Part shown: piece by piece, positions 14,304 to 22,431 of the stretch
Layout: each line of letters begins with the position of its first letter
How positions within the stretch are numbered: the first letter of the stretch is position 1
NCBI GenBank assembly: GCA_002372235.1
Contig: DFJI01000021.1
Coordinates: forward strand, 1 to 30,926
DNA: 30,926 bases
Origin: Prevotella sp. UBA3675
GTDB taxonomy: Bacteria > Bacteroidota > Bacteroidia > Bacteroidales > Bacteroidaceae
Direction: 5' to 3'
Notes under the pieces: generated by a model
Told to the model about the DNA's origin: nothing
Databases searched by the model: none
The model's input: only the letters and a program-made list of their open reading frames with translations
Position numbers and translations under genes: made by a program

Positions 14304-14407
14304 TCAGACAAGGCAACGGATGTTTACGCTCATACGGGCGTGGACTGTACGATTGTTGTCTGATGTAGGCCGTCCTAAGCCTTGCTTCTACCAATCTCTC
14401 CACGCCC
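14304..14407 (+). promoter_or_regulatory. Possible antiterminator/aptamer-like domain of the leader
   Basis: GGGCGTGGA (14336-14344) pairs perfectly with TCCACGCCC (14399-14407), enclosing GTAGGC/GCCT-CTAC pairings. TCAGACAA (14304-14311) can pair with TTGTCTGA (14356-14363), which would cross the first helix (a pseudoknot or an alternative fold). The last bases of the first helix (14406-14407) are also the first of the next terminator stem, so the overlap is small and a switch is only a possibility. Confidence 0.4.
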
Positions 14408-14434
14408 CCTTTTCGAAACGAAAGAGGGCTTTTT
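14406..14434 (+). terminator. Terminator-like hairpin directly before the methyltransferase ATG
   Basis: CCC (14406-14408) pairs with GGG (14426-14428) and, after one mismatch, TTTTCG (14410-14415) with CGAAAG (14419-14424), loop AAA. Five T follow (14430-14434) and the ATG starts at 14436. The 3' arm holds AGAGGG, a good Shine-Dalgarno-like sequence about 7 nt before the ATG, so the hairpin could stop transcription and also hide the ribosome site. Confidence 0.65.
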
Positions 14435-14435
14435 C

Positions 14436-15551
14436 ATGTCAAAGAAGAAATTTACATTCATTGATTTGTTCGCAGGAATTGGAGGATTCCATACGGCTAT
14501 GCATAGCGTTGGAGGTAAATGTGTTTATGCAAGCGAGTGGGACAAGAATGCGCGAATTTCGTACGAAGCCAACTACAAGGATATAGAACCCAAACTGTTC
14601 GCAAAAGATAAGGACGGCAGATACCTCTATTTTAACGAGGACATCAACGATGCCATACCGTCAGAAATTCCTAGTTTTGACATCTGTTGTGGCGGATTTC
14701 CTTGCCAGCCATTTTCTGTTGCTGGTTTGAAACGTGGCTTTGATGATACTCGAGGAACATTGTTCTTTAATATCGCCAACATTGTCAAAGAGAAAATCGA
14801 GGCAGGTACACCTCCAAGGGTGTTGTTCCTCGAAAATGTGAGGGGCTTGAAGAATCACGATAAGGGTAACACTTTGAAAGTGATTTTGGCAACGCTTGAT
14901 GAACTGGGTTATGGTTATTCGTATAATGTGCTTAACGCTAAATTCTTTGGCGTCCCACAGAACAGAGAACGTTTATTTATTATCGCTTGGTGTAAGAAAC
15001 TGGTTAATGTTGAGGAATTCCGTTACCCATTGGGTATCGCACCTGATGGTAAAACCATTTACGATAAAGAGGGATTAAAAGAAGGAACGATGCAGACAAA
15101 GGTGTCTGACATTTTTGAGCCAAGTGAGACAATGGATCCCAAGTTTACGATATCAGATCGCATGTGGGTAGGTCATCAGAATCGCAAGGAACGAAACAAA
15201 CAGAACGGAAAAGGCTTTGGCTATTCGCTTTTCAATGCAGACAGCCCTTATACGAGCACCATTTCTGCCCGATATTGGAAGGACGGCAGTGAGATACTTA
15301 TTGACCAATCAGACAAAGGTCTCAATCCTCGAACGCTCACTCCTGTTGAAGCAGGAAGGTTGCAAGGATATAGAATCTTGGGGAATGGATGGGAACATCC
15401 TGAGTGTGCAAACAATCAAAACTATAATGCCACCAACCCAGAATTTAGAATCGTTGTCTCGAAGAAAGAAGCATACCACCAGTTTGGGAATAGCGTTGCT
15501 ATTCCTGTTATCAAAAGACTTGCAGAAGAAATCGTAAAACAATTGATGTGA
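14436..15551 (+). CDS. DNA (cytosine-5-)-methyltransferase of a restriction-modification system
   Basis: Methylates a cytosine in the recognition site of the operon, protecting host DNA. This is a 371-residue enzyme with the C5-methyltransferase motifs in order: FIDLFAGIGG (I, 8-17), GGFPCQPFS (IV, catalytic Cys90), ENVRGL (VI, from residue 133), QNRERLFI (VIII), then a target recognition region, RTLTPVEAGRLQGY (IX) and YHQFGNSVAIPVI (X). The ATG at 14436 is preferred because the protein then begins MSKKKFTFIDL as expected, and because an earlier in-frame codon at 14382 lies within the leader structures. It is followed after 1 nt by the McrB-type gene. The target sequence cannot be predicted from here. 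Confidence 0.95.
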   Translation: MSKKKFTFIDLFAGIGGFHTAMHSVGGKCVYASEWDKNARISYEANYKDIEPKLFAKDKDGRYLYFNEDINDAIPSEIPSFDICCGGFPCQPFSVAGLKRGFDDTRGTLFFNIANIVKEKIEAGTPPRVLFLENVRGLKNHDKGNTLKVILATLDELGYGYSYNVLNAKFFGVPQNRERLFIIAWCKKLVNVEEFRYPLGIAPDGKTIYDKEGLKEGTMQTKVSDIFEPSETMDPKFTISDRMWVGHQNRKERNKQNGKGFGYSLFNADSPYTSTISARYWKDGSEILIDQSDKGLNPRTLTPVEAGRLQGYRILGNGWEHPECANNQNYNATNPEFRIVVSKKEAYHQFGNSVAIPVIKRLAEEIVKQLM

Positions 15552-15552
15552 T

Positions 15553-17340
15553 ATGGCAGAACTAAAAAACCTGAATGAGCTGAAAACCCAAACAGAAACG
15601 AAGTTTCATAGTAGTTTCTCCTATGATGATAGGCGATTGCCTGCGAAGTTCAAAGAGCTAATAACCAAATTCGATAATGACAAGATTTCCTATAATGAGT
15701 ACTCTTTTGAGGTTCAGAGATCCTCGGAAGGTATAATTGTCGCTCCCAATCAGTGGTTATATATTGCTGCTTATTATTCATCTTACTGTAGGGAGATGTT
15801 CGCATATAAGCAAGAATTGGTCAACCACCTTTTAACTCAATACAATACTAAAAAAGCTCTTGAGGATCCTATAAGGAAATGCCAAAATAGCATAGAAGCA
15901 GCAAAGTCTTTATTAACTTATTATCCAGAAGGTAAGAATAAGGATTTTTTAATCAAATTTCTCTCAGATTATTCTTGGTGGGGCGGAGCTAAAACTATTG
16001 ACAGGTCTGATTTCTGCGCATCTGCAATTCTTTCAAGTGCAAATCTTGTCAATGCAACACAAGGTTATGTGGCAGATATTTGTGAATTTTTGGCTGAAAA
16101 TCCAGAAGCAGAAAACATTCTTTTAATTGCTTCTGAAAATCCTGAAAGCTTATTATATGTAGACAGTAAGAAGTATTTGGAATCTTGTCAAGCCAATCAA
16201 AAATATCTAACAGCCATCCGCACCAAACCTTTCTTACTCCTCGCAGGCATCTCTGGTACAGGTAAATCGCGCATCGTTCGTGAGTTTGCCTTTATGACCT
16301 GCCCAAAAGAATTGCAGGATAAGGATGAAACAACGCCAGGTAACTATTGCATGATAGAGGTGAAGCCTAACTGGCATGATTCTACTGAGTTGTTAGGCTA
16401 TTATAGCTCGTTCAATGGTGGTGGCTACCGATTTACAAAGTTCGACAGGTTCGTAGTGAAGGCTTGGCTGAATCCTGATGTGCCTTTCTTTGTCTGTCTT
16501 GACGAGATGAACTTGGCACCGGTAGAGCAGTATTTTGCAGAGTTCCTCAGTGTATTGGAAACCCGTTCAAGAGATAAGGAAGGTAATGTGGTTACTGGTG
16601 CTCTCGTTGATAAGCAATACTTCAAAGATGACACCAAAATGAAGGAGGATTTAGGGCTTGATGGTGCGGATGATTGGACAATCAAGGTACGCAGTGACTT
16701 AGTAAATAAAGGTCTGACGTTGCCTCCAAATCTGATTGTCATAGGTACCGTAAACATGGATGACACGACTTATCAGTTCTCGCGTAAGGTGATAGACAGG
16801 GCTATGACAATAGAGATGAACGGTGGTAAGTTGAGTCAGATGTTTGGTAATAGCAACAGTCTGAAATACAGGAGTGATGAAGATGTCGTGAAGTTAGGGA
16901 TGTTTAAGGCACCTTACATTAATGCAGACGAGGTAATAGAACGTTATCAGAGTCAGGCTCAAATAATCAAGAAGAAACTGCCAGAGAAACTGGAAGCAGT
17001 CAATACGGCTTTGAAAGATACACCTTTCCAAGTATCGTATCGTGTGCTGAACGAGCTGGTGATTTACTTGGGTGCATTGATAGATGAGGCTACTGCAAAG
17101 GGTGAAGCAATAGACGATGATGCTCTGTCCGCATTGATAGACCAAGCAATGGACCAAATCACCCTGATGAAGATTCTGCCAAGAATAGAGGGTGATGAGG
17201 ATATGTTCAGGAGAAGTGGAGGAACAAATGTCTTGAAGACGTTGCAGTCACTATTCTCTGAAGATTCTGATTCGTACAGAAAACTGAAAGAGATGGCAGA
17301 TCGTCTCGATAGAACTGGATTTACCCGTTTCTGGCCGTAA
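15553..17340 (+). CDS. McrB-type AAA+ GTPase of the restriction complex
   Basis: A 595-residue motor subunit. The N-terminal roughly 220 residues have no domain I can name and may recognise DNA or partner proteins. The AAA core carries Walker A GISGTGKS (232-239), Walker B FFVCLDEMN (D317, E318) followed by LAPVEQYFAEFLSVLE, typical of McrB, and VNMDD (N401, D404), which fits the NxxD guanine-specificity signature, then RKVIDRA with a likely arginine finger. McrB family proteins form hexamers that use GTP to drive DNA translocation and activate the McrC nuclease, which is the next gene (9 nt gap). Codon use is more A+T-rich than in flanking genes. Confidence 0.9.
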   Translation: MAELKNLNELKTQTETKFHSSFSYDDRRLPAKFKELITKFDNDKISYNEYSFEVQRSSEGIIVAPNQWLYIAAYYSSYCREMFAYKQELVNHLLTQYNTKKALEDPIRKCQNSIEAAKSLLTYYPEGKNKDFLIKFLSDYSWWGGAKTIDRSDFCASAILSSANLVNATQGYVADICEFLAENPEAENILLIASENPESLLYVDSKKYLESCQANQKYLTAIRTKPFLLLAGISGTGKSRIVREFAFMTCPKELQDKDETTPGNYCMIEVKPNWHDSTELLGYYSSFNGGGYRFTKFDRFVVKAWLNPDVPFFVCLDEMNLAPVEQYFAEFLSVLETRSRDKEGNVVTGALVDKQYFKDDTKMKEDLGLDGADDWTIKVRSDLVNKGLTLPPNLIVIGTVNMDDTTYQFSRKVIDRAMTIEMNGGKLSQMFGNSNSLKYRSDEDVVKLGMFKAPYINADEVIERYQSQAQIIKKKLPEKLEAVNTALKDTPFQVSYRVLNELVIYLGALIDEATAKGEAIDDDALSALIDQAMDQITLMKILPRIEGDEDMFRRSGGTNVLKTLQSLFSEDSDSYRKLKEMADRLDRTGFTRFWP

Positions 17341-17349
17341 GCATAAGCA

Positions 17350-19641
17350 ATGGACGTACTGAGGTTTGAGCAATCAGCAAAGGATTATACTATCCTAATT
17401 AGAACGGATAGTATTGATTACTCGTGGCAACGGTTCCAATCAAGAATCCGTGAGGGTGCGCTGAGCTATTGTAAATATACCTCAAAGGACATTGGGACGT
17501 TGACTCTGTGCAATCCTGCGCTGACCCGACAATACAAAGATGCGAAGGAGTGGGAAGAATGTCCGCCAGTAATCTTCGAAACCAATAAATACCAAATTAC
17601 CATCCAGTTTGCTGAGACAGACGACAGGCCAAGAGTGAAGCATGCGAAAAAAGAAGTGGAAGACTTCTTCTTTTACGACAAAGACGCAGGCAAGGATAGT
17701 AAGGGCTGTAAGCTGACTGGTGACGTTAGCTTTTTAAATGAGCCAGGCGTCTTCAAACTGGAGTTTGAATATACAAAGAATGGTGTACGCCATAACGAGG
17801 TCTTTACCTTTGAGATAGTATCGCCTAAACTTGATACGAAGAATGACTATAAGCGAATACTCGCAGAGGTCAATGATGAGTATGAGAATATCGTTTTCAG
17901 ATATCTTGCTACTACTTACCAGCAATTACAGGAAAGCGGCAAAGCCAACACGGACGAGATTTGGATTCAGCGATTCGAAGAAGTTATAGACAGTTACGTT
18001 AAAGCGGTCTCATTAATTGTTCATCAGCCCCATTTCCGTCAGCGGAACATCACAGAATACAAACACGCTGACCGCATCAAGCGATGGACTCCTCAGATGG
18101 AAGAAGAATACCATGAGGTTGAGGCCCGAGGCAAAGAGAAGCTGGAACAATATTTCTTTGCCTATCAGGAAAAGGAAACAACAATTGATACGCTGGAGAA
18201 TCGTTTCGTCAAATATACACTGGAAAGGATTGGCAGAAGACTGACAGACGTGATAGACAAGATTCTGAGAAGTGACAATAGTGTAGATTTGTCTGACGGA
18301 AAGCGAGGACAGTTATCTGATTCGAAGCGTGAGCAACTATGGGGATATAAGAACAAACTGAAGAAGCTGGGTAATCACCGGTTTTTCAAGTTGGTTGGTC
18401 GCTTTGAAGGCCTGAAGCAGGAGAGCTTGGTTTTGCAGAATCGAACGGGCTATGTTCAGATATACAAGAGCTGGATTAAGCTGAAACGAGGTATAGACCT
18501 TTATAACGGTGTAGCCAACATTGGAACGCTTCAGATATGGGAAATCTATGAACTATGGTGTTTTGTCAAGATGAAGCGACTTGTGCGTGAGGTGATGGGA
18601 TGTAAGGATGAAGATGTGGACGAAGACAAGGAAACCATGCTCAATCCGTTTACAAGTAGCAAAGTAGAGCATATCGTGAAGTTCTGGTATCCAGATACCA
18701 ATAAGACGGGCGACTATGTGACATTGCACTATCAGCACACCTACAATCGTCACAAAGACGAGATGCATACGGCCACTACTGAGCAAAGGCCAGACATCGT
18801 ACTAAATATAGAAAAGGTGCGCGAGAATATTACGTTGACCTATCTGTACGATGCAAAATACCGTGTGGCAGACGACAACGATGTGAACAACGATAAGGGA
18901 ACGTTAGCTGATTACCCAATGCCTGATGCCATCAACCAGATGCACCGCTACAGAGATGCCATTTATTATGGTTCCAATTATCAAGAGCATATTGCAAAGG
19001 AAATTATTGGTGGATACATACTCTTTCCTGGACGTGGCACAAATGAAAACGTCAAAGAACGCTATTTCTGGAAGAGCATAGAAGAAGTGAATATTGGAGC
19101 ATTTCCGTTGCTGCCCAATGAAGAGAATACGTTGTTGCGTGAGCATTTAGAGGATATACTCCTAAAGAAGACGAAGATGGAACAAATCATAGATGCAAAG
19201 CCTCAAAGGGGGTTGCACTATGCTGAAATAAAACAACCAACAGAAGGAATGTATCTGATTGCTTCAATTCCTGATGGAAGGCGCCAAATTACAGCATCTC
19301 AAAAAGACTTTGAATCAGGTGTGGCAAAATCCTTCCGTTCATTATGGAATATCTATGATAAGATTAATGTCAATAGCATCAAGTATTTTGCTCCAGTGAT
19401 AAATCATAAAATCAGTAACTATTATGAAGTAACAGGTGTGTTCCCATTCATTGAAGAAGGCGTCGCGTGGATGCAGTATGAATTAGGAACTTGTTTCTCA
19501 ACAAATCAGCGCATAGAATGTGACATCAAGGAGGACGATGTACTACTAAGAACTGTTATGGAATTTTACAATGAAATGGGCCGAGGATGCATCATTTACA
19601 AACCAGAGCAGAAACTTGTCGTTGAAGATTCATTTGAATAA
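17350..19641 (+). CDS. DUF2357-type nuclease subunit (McrC-like, PD-(D/E)XK)
   Basis: A 763-residue protein. The N-terminal roughly 300 residues resemble the DUF2357 domain found in McrC-like proteins. A PD-(D/E)XK nuclease core follows: RPDIVL (P481, D482), then LTYLYDAKYR (D501, A502, K503), both in the right order and spacing. It is therefore the likely DNA-cutting subunit, activated by the McrB-type protein. Residues about 610-763 are an extra C-terminal part; SIKYFAPVINHKISNYYEVT looks like a PUA/EVE-type reader fold, but this is a weak visual call. Most McrC proteins are much shorter (about 350 residues). It is the last gene of the operon. Confidence 0.82.
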   Translation: MDVLRFEQSAKDYTILIRTDSIDYSWQRFQSRIREGALSYCKYTSKDIGTLTLCNPALTRQYKDAKEWEECPPVIFETNKYQITIQFAETDDRPRVKHAKKEVEDFFFYDKDAGKDSKGCKLTGDVSFLNEPGVFKLEFEYTKNGVRHNEVFTFEIVSPKLDTKNDYKRILAEVNDEYENIVFRYLATTYQQLQESGKANTDEIWIQRFEEVIDSYVKAVSLIVHQPHFRQRNITEYKHADRIKRWTPQMEEEYHEVEARGKEKLEQYFFAYQEKETTIDTLENRFVKYTLERIGRRLTDVIDKILRSDNSVDLSDGKRGQLSDSKREQLWGYKNKLKKLGNHRFFKLVGRFEGLKQESLVLQNRTGYVQIYKSWIKLKRGIDLYNGVANIGTLQIWEIYELWCFVKMKRLVREVMGCKDEDVDEDKETMLNPFTSSKVEHIVKFWYPDTNKTGDYVTLHYQHTYNRHKDEMHTATTEQRPDIVLNIEKVRENITLTYLYDAKYRVADDNDVNNDKGTLADYPMPDAINQMHRYRDAIYYGSNYQEHIAKEIIGGYILFPGRGTNENVKERYFWKSIEEVNIGAFPLLPNEENTLLREHLEDILLKKTKMEQIIDAKPQRGLHYAEIKQPTEGMYLIASIPDGRRQITASQKDFESGVAKSFRSLWNIYDKINVNSIKYFAPVINHKISNYYEVTGVFPFIEEGVAWMQYELGTCFSTNQRIECDIKEDDVLLRTVMEFYNEMGRGCIIYKPEQKLVVEDSFE

Positions 19642-19703
19642 AAAGTGCCCAAAAAGGAACTATATTACAATCCGGCATTCACTGTTTAAATTTGTAATTA
19701 CAC

Positions 19704-19743
19704 CCCCCTTGCCAAGAGCAGACGGAAAGGGGGAACTTTTGAT
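19704..19743 (+). terminator. Possible terminator of the restriction operon
   Basis: CCCCCTT (19704-19710) pairs with AAGGGGG (19737-19743) over a 26-nt loop; only AACTTTTG follows. It lies 62 nt after the nuclease stop. The loop is long and the T-run poor, so this is a weak call. Confidence 0.4.
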
Positions 19744-19825
19744 ATAAGAGGGATTTCAGCCGATAGAAAATTGTTAAGTGACGAGAAAGTGGCGACGGAA
19801 TAGCTTTCTTTTCAGCAAAAATATT

Positions 19826-19833
19826 TACCTTTG
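19826..19833 (+). promoter_or_regulatory. -7 box for the YfhO-family gene
   Basis: TACCTTTG followed by C matches the Bacteroidetes -7 consensus. It overlaps a TTG at 19831 that is in frame with the downstream gene, showing that the long open frame begins before the true start at ATG 19912. Confidence 0.6.
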
Positions 19834-19911
19834 CAGCCGATATTTGACGGACTGACGTTAATAATATGCAGAAAAGAAGCAAATAAATATACAAATTCAA
19901 ACATAAGCGTA

Positions 19912-22404
19912 ATGAACACTTTCAAGAAAATTCTGCCCGACTTGCTGGCTGTGCTGCTCTTTGCGGTGCTGGCCTTTGCCTATTTCTTCCCTGCCGACTT
20001 TGAGGGACGCATCCTGTATCGCAACGACTCTTCGGCTGGCGTGGGCGCAGGTCAGGAACAAATGGATTACCGTCAGCGCACGGGTGAGATGACCCGCTGG
20101 ACCAACTCGCTCTTCTCGGGCATGCCCACCTATCAGCTGGCACCCGTCTATGAGAGCACTTCCACGCTCAGTACACTGGAAAAAGCCTACCACTTGTGGC
20201 TACCTGAGAATGTGTGGTACCTGTTTGTCTATTTGCTCGGCTTCTACATCCTGCTCAGGGCTTTTGACTTCCGTCAGCACCTGGCGGCGCTGGGTGCCGT
20301 GCTGTGGGCTTTCAGCACCTACTTCCTGATTATCATAGCCGCCGGACACATCTGGAAAGTATGGGCCTTGGCCTATCTGCCCCCGATGATTGCGGGCATT
20401 GTGCTGGCTTATCGGGGCAAATACCTGTGGGGACTTGTCGTCACAGCCCTGTTTTCGGCCTTTGAGGTGCATGCCAACCACGTGCAGATGACTTACTACT
20501 ATCTGTTCGTGATTGCCTTCATGCTACTGGCCTACCTGGCGGAAGCCATTAAGGAGAAGCGCTATGCCAACTTCCTGAAAGCCACGGGTGTGTGCATTGC
20601 GGGCGGACTGCTGGGCGTGCTCATCAACCTCTCGAACCTCTATCACACGTGGGAATACGGAAAGGAGACCATGCGTGGCAAGAGCGAACTGGTGAAGGAA
20701 AACGCAGCCAATCAGACTTCGAGCGGACTGGACCGCGACTATATCACGCAGTGGTCATACGGCATTGGCGAGACGTGGACGCTCCTCGTGCCGAACACCA
20801 AGGGCGGCGCCTCTGTTCCCCTGTCGCAGAACAAGACGGCGATGGAGAAGGCAAAGCCAGAATATGCACCTATCTATCAGCAGATAGGCCAGTACTGGGG
20901 CGAACAGCCTGGCACAAGCGGCCCCGTCTATGTGGGCGCTTTCGTCATGTTCCTCTTCGTCTTGGGTCTCTTCATCGTCAAGGGACCGATGAAGTGGGCA
21001 CTACTGGCCGCTACCGTGCTCAGCATCATGCTGTCGTGGGGCAAGAACTTCATGGGACTCACCGACTTCTTCCTCGACTACGTGCCCATGTATGCCAAGT
21101 TCCGCACGGTGGCCTCTATCCTGGTGGTGGCTGAATTTACCATTCCCCTGCTGGCCATGATGGCGCTGAAGGAGTGGATGCAGCCCGATACTAATTCCAC
21201 GAAAGAGAAGGGACGCGCGTTCATCGCAGCCTTCGTGCTCACTGGCGGTGCCTGTCTGCTCTTCGCCCTGTTCCCCGGATTGTTCTTCGACAGCTTCATC
21301 TCCTCGCAGGAGGTGCAGGCCCTGCAGAGCCTACCGCAGGAACATGTGGGTCCCTTGATGCAGAACCTCACGGAGATGCGCAAGGCCATGTTCACCAGCG
21401 ATGCCTGGCGCTCGTTTGCCGTCATCTTGGTGGGTGTGCTCATGATGCTGCTCTACAGAGCCAAGAAGCTGAAGGCCATGCCGCTCACCATGATCCTGAT
21501 AGTGCTCAGTCTGCTCGACCTCTGGCAGGTGAACAAGCGCTATCTGAATGACAGCATGTTTGTGTCGAAGACAGAGCGCGAGCAGAAGAAGCCGCTCACA
21601 CAGACCGATGAATACATTCTGCAAGACCCTGCCATCGACTATCGTGTGCTGAACCTGGCCACAAGCACGTTCAACGAGAACGAGACCAGCTACTATCATA
21701 AGTCTATCGGTGGCTACCATGCTGCCAAACTGCGCCGCTATCAGGAACTGATCGATGCCCATATCTCCGGCGAGATGCAGGCACTCTTCGGCGCTGTGAG
21801 CAAGGCTGGAGGCGACATGACGCAGGTGAACGGTGACAGCATCTGTCCGGTGCTGAACATGCTGAACATGCGCTACATGATTCTGCCCCTACAGTCGGGA
21901 CAGACGGCACCGCTGTTGAATCCTTATTGCTATGGCAATGCCTGGATGGTGGACGAGGTGCGCTACGTGGATAATGCCAATGAGGAGTTGGATGCACTCG
22001 ACAAGCTACCCTTGCGCCACGTGGCTGTAGCCGACAAGAAGTTTGAACAGACACTCGGGCAGAGCCGTCAGCAGGACTCGCTCAGCGTGGTCACCATAGA
22101 GAAGTATGAACCCAACCAGCTCACCTACAAGGTGAAGTCTGGACAAGGAGGCGTGGTTGTGTTCTCGGAGATATACTATCCCGGCTGGACGGCCACTATC
22201 GACGGACAGGAAGCAGAGCTGGGGCGCGTCAACTATGTGCTGCGTGCGCTCAAAGTGGAGCCGGGCGAGCACGAAGTGGTGCTCTCGTTCTTCCCGAAGT
22301 CGGTGGATCGCACAGAGACCATCGCCTACATCGCGCTGGGCGTGTTGTTACTGCTCATCGTGATGGTGGTCGTGCTGGAGTATCGCCGAAGAATGAAGAA
22401 ATAA
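19912..22404 (+). CDS. YfhO family membrane protein
   Basis: An 830-residue polytopic inner-membrane protein of the YfhO family, which belongs to the GT-C-like fold and in some Firmicutes helps glycosylate lipoteichoic acid. Visible parts: an N-terminal hydrophobic helix (LLAVLLFAVLAFAYFF), the conserved LYRNDSSAGVG and SLFSGMPTYQL segments in the first periplasmic loop, about a dozen hydrophobic helices, a large soluble loop in the second half containing DYRVLNLA and YHKSIGGYHAAKLRRYQ, and a final helix followed by a basic tail. The ATG at 19912 is chosen since the frame upstream runs through a promoter box. The acceptor in Bacteroidetes is not known. Confidence 0.88.
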   Translation: MNTFKKILPDLLAVLLFAVLAFAYFFPADFEGRILYRNDSSAGVGAGQEQMDYRQRTGEMTRWTNSLFSGMPTYQLAPVYESTSTLSTLEKAYHLWLPENVWYLFVYLLGFYILLRAFDFRQHLAALGAVLWAFSTYFLIIIAAGHIWKVWALAYLPPMIAGIVLAYRGKYLWGLVVTALFSAFEVHANHVQMTYYYLFVIAFMLLAYLAEAIKEKRYANFLKATGVCIAGGLLGVLINLSNLYHTWEYGKETMRGKSELVKENAANQTSSGLDRDYITQWSYGIGETWTLLVPNTKGGASVPLSQNKTAMEKAKPEYAPIYQQIGQYWGEQPGTSGPVYVGAFVMFLFVLGLFIVKGPMKWALLAATVLSIMLSWGKNFMGLTDFFLDYVPMYAKFRTVASILVVAEFTIPLLAMMALKEWMQPDTNSTKEKGRAFIAAFVLTGGACLLFALFPGLFFDSFISSQEVQALQSLPQEHVGPLMQNLTEMRKAMFTSDAWRSFAVILVGVLMMLLYRAKKLKAMPLTMILIVLSLLDLWQVNKRYLNDSMFVSKTEREQKKPLTQTDEYILQDPAIDYRVLNLATSTFNENETSYYHKSIGGYHAAKLRRYQELIDAHISGEMQALFGAVSKAGGDMTQVNGDSICPVLNMLNMRYMILPLQSGQTAPLLNPYCYGNAWMVDEVRYVDNANEELDALDKLPLRHVAVADKKFEQTLGQSRQQDSLSVVTIEKYEPNQLTYKVKSGQGGVVVFSEIYYPGWTATIDGQEAELGRVNYVLRALKVEPGEHEVVLSFFPKSVDRTETIAYIALGVLLLLIVMVVVLEYRRRMKK

Positions 22405-22431
22405 GAAAAAAACTGTTTAGCTCTTCAGTTT
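22404..22431 (-). terminator. Probable terminator of fucP overlapping its 3' end
   Basis: AAACTG (22410-22415) and CAGTTT (22426-22431) form a 6-bp stem, and on the minus strand the hairpin is followed by a run of T (complement of the A-run 22406-22412). The fucP stop lies inside the loop side, and the convergent YfhO gene ends just beyond. Confidence 0.5.

Larger units (their letters stand above)
13078..14435. other. Long non-coding region between mtn and the restriction operon
   Basis: About 1.36 kb without a convincing gene. The first part (to about 13750) is A+T-rich with two clusters of inverted repeats. The second part (13759-14435) is dense in promoter-like and RNA-structure features described separately. 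Short open frames here (for example 13651-13836 plus and 14218-14403 minus) overlap those structures and look like chance. Confidence 0.75.

Noticed and set aside
14218..14403. Minus-strand frame of 61 codons
   Set aside because: It lies on paired leader structures and has no promoter or family features.
13143..19653. Direct repeats ATAAAAAAGTGCACAA (near 13144) and ATAAAAAGTGCCCAA (near 19638) flanking the restriction island
   Set aside because: The match is short, imperfect and A-rich; it may be chance and no integrase or transposase is present to support excision.
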